Below, piece after piece: positions 6,177 to 9,442 of a stretch of 9,442 nucleotides of DNA (position 1 is its first letter; each line of letters opens with the position of its first letter). The stretch spans positions 1 to 9,442 of the forward strand of contig DOHE01000253.1 of assembly GCA_003535395.1 (NCBI GenBank), in the 5' to 3' direction. The DNA is from Clostridiales bacterium (lineage in GTDB: Bacteria; Bacillota; Clostridia; UBA8921). Position numbers and translations under genes: made by a program. The notes under the pieces were generated by a model. The model saw only the letters and a program-made list of their open reading frames with translations, was not told where the DNA came from and did not search any database.

Positions 6177-6875
6177 ATGGATAACTCAGACAGGAACCGC
6201 AAAATCAAGATCTGCAAGGCAGGACCCTACCGGGTCACCGGGGATGTGCCGCTGCTGGAAAAAATCATTGTACCCAAAGGAAACGGGTATGTGTATGAAG
6301 AGGGACGGCAACTGCCTCAATCCGGACAGTATCTGCTTTGCCGATGCGGCCGGTCTAAAAATGCGCCGTTTTGTGATGGTGCTCACATAAAAACGGGGTT
6401 CATAGGCGAAGAGACTGCATCGAGGGAAAAATTTGAAGACAGGGCGGATCTGCTGAAAGGCCCGGGGATCGATCTCATGGATGATCACCGCTGTGCATTG
6501 GCACGATTTTGTCACCGGGAAAAAGGGACAGTGTGGGACCTGCTGAAACACAGCGACCAGGAAGACCTGCGGCAGGAAGTCATCCAGGGAGCGACAGAAT
6601 GCCCTGCAGGGAGACTGGTGCCCCGTGACAGGCAGGGCAATGTTTTGGAACCTCAATACAAGCCGGCAGTGACTGTTCTGCAGGATCCGGAAAATGGAGT
6701 GAGCGGTGGGATTTTCGTTCAGGGTGGGATCCCCGTAGAATCCGCTGACGGCAGTCTGTATGAAACATGCAACAGAGTCGTGCTTTGCCGCTGCGGACGT
6801 TCCATAAATAAACCATTTTGCGATGCCATGCATATTGCCGTAAAATTTACTGACAAAAAACCAAGGAATATATGA
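6177..6875 (+). CDS. Double CDGSH iron-sulfur protein with a central ferredoxin-like segment
   Basis: Predicted 232-residue soluble protein with three probable Fe-S sites. CDGSH motif 1, CRCGRSKNAPFCDGAH (Cys55, Cys57, Cys66, His70), has every ligand of the mitoNEET-type [2Fe-2S] cluster; the preceding GPYRVTGDVPL strand is usual for the family. A central segment has Cys106, Cys112 and Cys142 in HRCALARFC and ECPAGRL, resembling the divergent mono-cluster [4Fe-4S] domain often found beside CDGSH. Motif 2, CRCGRSINKPFCDAMH (Cys204, Cys206, Cys215, His219), keeps the four ligands but has Ala where Gly is usual. Likely role: electron transfer or redox sensing; the partner is unknown. GAGAGGAG (6163-6170) is a good ribosome site for ATG 6177. 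It lies 34 bp behind the MFS gene, so is probably co-transcribed. No clear terminator follows. Confidence 0.88.
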   Translation: MDNSDRNRKIKICKAGPYRVTGDVPLLEKIIVPKGNGYVYEEGRQLPQSGQYLLCRCGRSKNAPFCDGAHIKTGFIGEETASREKFEDRADLLKGPGIDLMDDHRCALARFCHREKGTVWDLLKHSDQEDLRQEVIQGATECPAGRLVPRDRQGNVLEPQYKPAVTVLQDPENGVSGGIFVQGGIPVESADGSLYETCNRVVLCRCGRSINKPFCDAMHIAVKFTDKKPRNI

Positions 6876-6941
6876 AGACCACAGAAAACCACCAGCAAAA
6901 GCCGTAGAAAACGCAACAAAACGCAAGATGTGAAAAAAAGA

Positions 6942-6970
6942 TTGTATACCTGGAATGAAGAATGTATAAT
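6942..6970 (+). promoter_or_regulatory. Predicted promoter of the zinc-ribbon gene
   Basis: A perfect -10 box TATAAT (6965-6970) has TTGTAT (6942-6947, 3/6) 17 bp upstream. Expected start near 6977, about 35 nt before the gene. Confidence 0.55.
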
Positions 6971-7011
6971 GTGTCTCATCTCTGCAAGAACCAAACCAGG
7001 AGGCGTTGATC

Positions 7012-7296
7012 ATGGCGGACAAGACATTGACATGCAAGGAATGCAACGTGAACTTTATTTTCAGCGAAAACGAGCAGGCTTTTTATAGGGAAAAGGGATT
7101 CCAGAACGAACCCCAAAGATGCCCGGATTGCAGGGCTGCCAATAAAAGAGCCCGGAGGGGCGGAAGCGGCGGCGGATCCCGGGAGATGTTCCCGGCAACC
7201 TGTGCTGCATGCGGAATTGAAACCACAGTCCCCTTCAAACCTACATCGGACAAGCCGGTCTACTGCAAGGATTGCTTCCAGAGCCGGGGCAGGTAA
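7012..7296 (+). CDS. Small protein with two zinc-ribbon modules
   Basis: Predicted 94-residue protein with eight cysteines in four Cys-x2-Cys knuckles: Cys8/Cys11 and Cys37/Cys40 form the first ribbon (TCKECN and RCPDCR), as in the probable zinc-ribbon family zf-trcl; Cys64/Cys67 and Cys85/Cys88 form the second (TCAACG and YCKDCF). Between them is a flexible basic linker (RARRGGSGGGSR, 46-57). The second ribbon contains VPFKPTSDKPVYC, a pattern common in such small proteins of anaerobes. Each ribbon should bind one Zn2+; the basic linker suggests nucleic acid or ribosome binding, but this is inference. ATG 7012 is chosen because AGGAGG (6998-7003) is 8 nt away; the in-frame TTG at 7006 is only 2 nt from it. 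Its 3' end overlaps the convergent UroD-like gene by 56 bp. Confidence 0.85.
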   Translation: MADKTLTCKECNVNFIFSENEQAFYREKGFQNEPQRCPDCRAANKRARRGGSGGGSREMFPATCAACGIETTVPFKPTSDKPVYCKDCFQSRGR

Positions 7297-8350
7297 CCGG
7301 ATTCTGGTCTGAGGCAGTGTCGAACATCGCCAGCACATTTTCTACCGGGGTTTCCTCCAGAATGAAGTCATGGCTGGCGGATACAACAAAGCCGCCTCCC
7401 GGCTTCATGATGGAAATGATTTTCCGGGTGGTATCCCGTACCAGATCCGGTGTGCCGTCGATGAGTACATGATGGGAATCAATGCATCCATTGAATACCA
7501 TTTGCTTTCCATACCTGGATTTCAGGGCAGCGGGATCCATACCGGCTGCAGAAGGTTGCAGGCTCTGCAGGGCATCGATCCCCGCCTCGATCATGGCCGG
7601 GATCAGAGGTTCGAAACCGCCGCAGCAATGCAGCATCACCTTCAATCCGTATTCATGGCCCAGGCTGGCCAGATTTTTCAAATGAGGGAAAAGGAAGCGA
7701 CGGAACAGTTCTTCCCCGATCAGGGGGCCGGTCTGACTGCCAAGATCATTGCCGATAAAGAAAATATCCAGTAAATCAGCGGATTCTTCAAAGATCCGGA
7801 GGTTGCTGCCCATGTAATATTCCATTAAATGGCTAAGCAGCGCATCCACCCGTTCCGGTTCATCCAGCATGGCCAACAGCAGGTCTTCCATGCCCATCAG
7901 ATCGATGGCGTCGTGAAAGAAGGGAGACCAGTCTCCTCCCAGCATGGCATAACGGCCCTGGTACCGGGAAGCTTCCGCCCTGAGTCTGGATACATCCACC
8001 CAGGCAGGATCCGGCCATGGATAGGCATGGATCCGCTCCACAGTAGCTCCGGCCAGAGGATGGTTTATGGGCTGTCCGTACGCATATCCGTGGCGTTCCA
8101 CCCCGAAAGGAGTCCGGCTTGCAACTCCCGGACGGAGTGCACGATCCGGGGAATAGGCATCCGGCCCCTTGTATCCAGCCTTTACCCGGCGAAAATCATC
8201 TCCAAAGCGCAGGAAAACACTTTCCGCATCCGGAAGACCTAACTGCTTTCGCGCCTTTTCAATAAATTCCGGAGAAGCTCCGCACCATACCGGCACCCGG
8301 TCCGACTCCTGGTGATTGAATGCTGCCATTGCCCGTTCCCTGGACGTCAT
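7241..8350 (-). CDS. UroD-family protein (MtaA/CmuA-like), with aberrant C-terminus
   Basis: Predicted 369-residue TIM-barrel protein of the uroporphyrinogen decarboxylase superfamily. The start MTSRERAMAAFNHQESDRVP is the typical N-terminus of UroD-like methyltransferases, and AGGAGG (8358-8363) lies 7 nt before ATG 8350; the longer frame from 8386 adds 12 unlikely residues. Family segments seen: GNDLGSQTGPLIG (about 201-213), LKVMLHCCGG (236-245) with the His241/Cys243 pair that binds zinc in MtaA/MtbA-type enzymes, NGCIDSHHVL (287-296) and KPGGGFVVSASHDF (316-329). The arginine-rich substrate motif of true UroD is absent, so haem synthesis is unlikely; methyl transfer involving a corrinoid is the best guess. 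After FDTA (343-346) the usual short end is missing and 23 odd residues (with CPGSGSNPC) follow, read from the opposite strand of the zinc-ribbon gene. It is in an operon with the upstream UroD-like gene, 28 bp away. Confidence 0.85.
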   Translation of the reverse strand: MTSRERAMAAFNHQESDRVPVWCGASPEFIEKARKQLGLPDAESVFLRFGDDFRRVKAGYKGPDAYSPDRALRPGVASRTPFGVERHGYAYGQPINHPLAGATVERIHAYPWPDPAWVDVSRLRAEASRYQGRYAMLGGDWSPFFHDAIDLMGMEDLLLAMLDEPERVDALLSHLMEYYMGSNLRIFEESADLLDIFFIGNDLGSQTGPLIGEELFRRFLFPHLKNLASLGHEYGLKVMLHCCGGFEPLIPAMIEAGIDALQSLQPSAAGMDPAALKSRYGKQMVFNGCIDSHHVLIDGTPDLVRDTTRKIISIMKPGGGFVVSASHDFILEETPVENVLAMFDTASDQNPVTCPGSGSNPCSRPACPM

Positions 8351-8357
8351 CCCGATC

Positions 8358-8363
8358 CCTCCT
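8358..8363 (-). promoter_or_regulatory. Ribosome binding site choosing the UroD-like start
   Basis: AGGAGG on the minus strand, 7 nt before ATG 8350. It lies inside the longer frame that begins at 8386, and supports the shorter protein. Confidence 0.7.
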
Positions 8364-8378
8364 GGTCGATTGTTTTTA

Positions 8379-9442
8379 TTATCCATCCTGTTTCGTCATA
8401 TCGATGTCATACTGCCCGAGCTTTAGCGGGTACTTTCCATATTCACGCACCCATTGGACCACCTGGTCATAGCGTTCACCGGATATGCTGTCGGGAACGG
8501 AGTGGTCCGACTGGAAGATGAGCCCGCCTCCCTTGGCAGCGTTCAGTTTGCGCAAGGCTTCCGCTTTCAGGGTATCCATATCCGCATTGGCCCAGGTGAG
8601 CACGTCCATGTTGCCGCAAAAACCCAGCCGGTGCCCGTACTGCCTGCGCAGATCCACCACATCCAGACCGGCCTTGGCTTCGAGCGGGTTATAGGCATCG
8701 ATCCCGGTTTCAATATAGTCCGGGAAGATTTTTTTCACGTTGCCGCATCCGTGATAAATGACAGGAAGACCGTTGTCATGACAGACTTTTACGATTTCAG
8801 CCAGACAGGGTTTGAAATGTTCCCGCCAGAAATCAGGAGAGAAGAGCATATCCTTGGTATAGGCCACATCTCCCCACACGACCATGCCGTCCAGTTTCCC
8901 GGAAGCGGCACGGATCTGGGCTTTTGTGAGTTCCACCACATACGCGCTGACCCGTTCGATGAAGGCAGACAGTTCATCCGGATATAGACCGACCCACAGC
9001 AGTACGTTATTGGAGCCGATGATCCGCCAGAGTGTCTCGTGAGCTTCCGCCACACTGCCGTATACGGGGATGTCCGGGCGCAGGGACAGGACTGTTTCCA
9101 TCCAGGGCGGCAGATTCCGGGTAAATCCGTCACCTACACCTGCAAGCTGGTTGTCCCCGCCGGAGAAATACCGCCGGTCGTCCCAGGGATCATCAAAACG
9201 GAAAGCTTCCATCTTTTCGAGGGTATTTGTTTCAAAGCTGACATACTCCGGCATGGGATCCTTCAGCTTTTTCCGGAGGATCGCTTCAAATCCGGTGCGC
9301 ACGACCACTTCTTCTTCCGTTTCACGGAGCACCTCGAATTGCTTGATATGCGGGTCGAGATTGGGCACGGTGACGATCCAGTCCAGATCATAGTAATTGT
9401 AGATATCCGTGTCCGGAGCCAGCCCCAGTTCCTCCCGCCAGC
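8379..9442 (-). CDS. UroD-family protein, second copy (5' end beyond window)
   Basis: The frame is open to the right edge: before the GTG at 9368 it reads WREELGLAPDTDIYNYYDLDW, a typical early segment of UroD-like proteins, so the GTG is internal and the gene begins outside. About 353 residues are visible. Numbering from the edge, key segments are LPVIYHGCGN (225-234, with His230 and Cys232, the H-x-C zinc pair of MtaA/MtbA-type enzymes), ETGIDAYNPLEAKAG (about 244-258), RLGFCGNMDV (about 271-280, Cys275 a possible third ligand), and the end QVVQWVREYGKYPLKLGQYD, which is a normal UroD-family end. Likely role: corrinoid-linked methyl transfer or a related activity, substrate unknown. It is distinctly diverged from the downstream copy, so not a recent duplicate. 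It is the first of the two genes in transcription order; its promoter is not in view. Confidence 0.85.
   Translation of the reverse strand, partial: WREELGLAPDTDIYNYYDLDWIVTVPNLDPHIKQFEVLRETEEEVVVRTGFEAILRKKLKDPMPEYVSFETNTLEKMEAFRFDDPWDDRRYFSGGDNQLAGVGDGFTRNLPPWMETVLSLRPDIPVYGSVAEAHETLWRIIGSNNVLLWVGLYPDELSAFIERVSAYVVELTKAQIRAASGKLDGMVVWGDVAYTKDMLFSPDFWREHFKPCLAEIVKVCHDNGLPVIYHGCGNVKKIFPDYIETGIDAYNPLEAKAGLDVVDLRRQYGHRLGFCGNMDVLTWANADMDTLKAEALRKLNAAKGGGLIFQSDHSVPDSISGERYDQVVQWVREYGKYPLKLGQYDIDMTKQDG

Noticed and set aside
6186..7046. Long open frame on the minus strand opposite the CDGSH gene
   Set aside because: It shadows the CDGSH gene, which has all expected motifs and a good ribosome site; the antisense protein shows no domain.
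8454..8987. Plus-strand open frame opposite the second UroD-like gene
   Set aside because: Antisense shadow of a clearly coding UroD frame; GC-rich composition keeps several frames open.
1..9442. CRISPR array, tRNA, rRNA or riboswitch
   Set aside because: No regularly spaced 25-40 bp repeats, no cloverleaf or rRNA-like sequence and no recognisable riboswitch core were seen; the only repeats are the 9-bp array, the 30-bp pair and the dyads listed.

Overview
The window looks like an accessory stretch of an anaerobic Bacillota (clostridial) chromosome. The reasons are consensus sigma-A promoters with 17-bp spacers, strong AGGAGG ribosome sites, a DUF6512-type membrane protein, a Fic protein fused to a BRO-N domain, and a pair of UroD-like (MtaA/CmuA-type) proteins that are common in acetogenic and methylotrophic anaerobes. 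The genus cannot be told from sequence alone. Base composition is uneven: one sampled line of the left-edge gene is about 40% GC and one near 8.65 kb about 60%, so the region is probably a mosaic.

Layout. (1) 1-1153: the 3' part of an RlmD/RumA-type 23S rRNA uracil-C5 methyltransferase, cut by the left edge; its Fe-S motif lies upstream of the first ATG. (2) 1371-1845: a decayed conserved hypothetical gene, broken by a frameshift, an in-frame stop and a probable internal deletion. (3) 1868-3904: two consecutive but different Fic-domain genes. The first is a BRO-N/Fic fusion with a C-terminal class III-like inhibitory motif. The second is an HTH/Fic fusion with an N-terminal class II motif; it has its own promoter, overlapped by a 12-bp perfect inverted repeat. 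(4) 3865-4132: a scar in which the last 30 bp of the second fic gene recur exactly 210 bp downstream (27/30 identical), enclosing a Pro/Thr-rich coding remnant. (5) 4119-4673 (minus): a DUF6512-like membrane protein, divergent from (6) an MFS transporter plus double-CDGSH iron-sulfur protein operon (4886-6875), whose promoter follows four tandem 9-bp repeats. (7) 7012-7296: a small double zinc-ribbon protein with its own promoter. (8) 7241-9442 (minus): two UroD-family proteins in one operon. The downstream one has lost its normal end and reads 56 bp into the convergent zinc-ribbon gene; the upstream one is cut by the right edge.

How they fit together. The two Fic genes form the most coherent accessory module: two probable AMP-transferases, each carrying a putative DNA-binding or antirepressor-type domain, inhibited in different ways, with an operator-like dyad over the second promoter. 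It sits between a dead gene and an insertion scar, as expected of a mobile, toxin-like cargo locus. The MFS and CDGSH genes are probably co-transcribed. The UroD pair probably acts in corrinoid-dependent methyl transfer, but no corrinoid protein gene lies inside the window.
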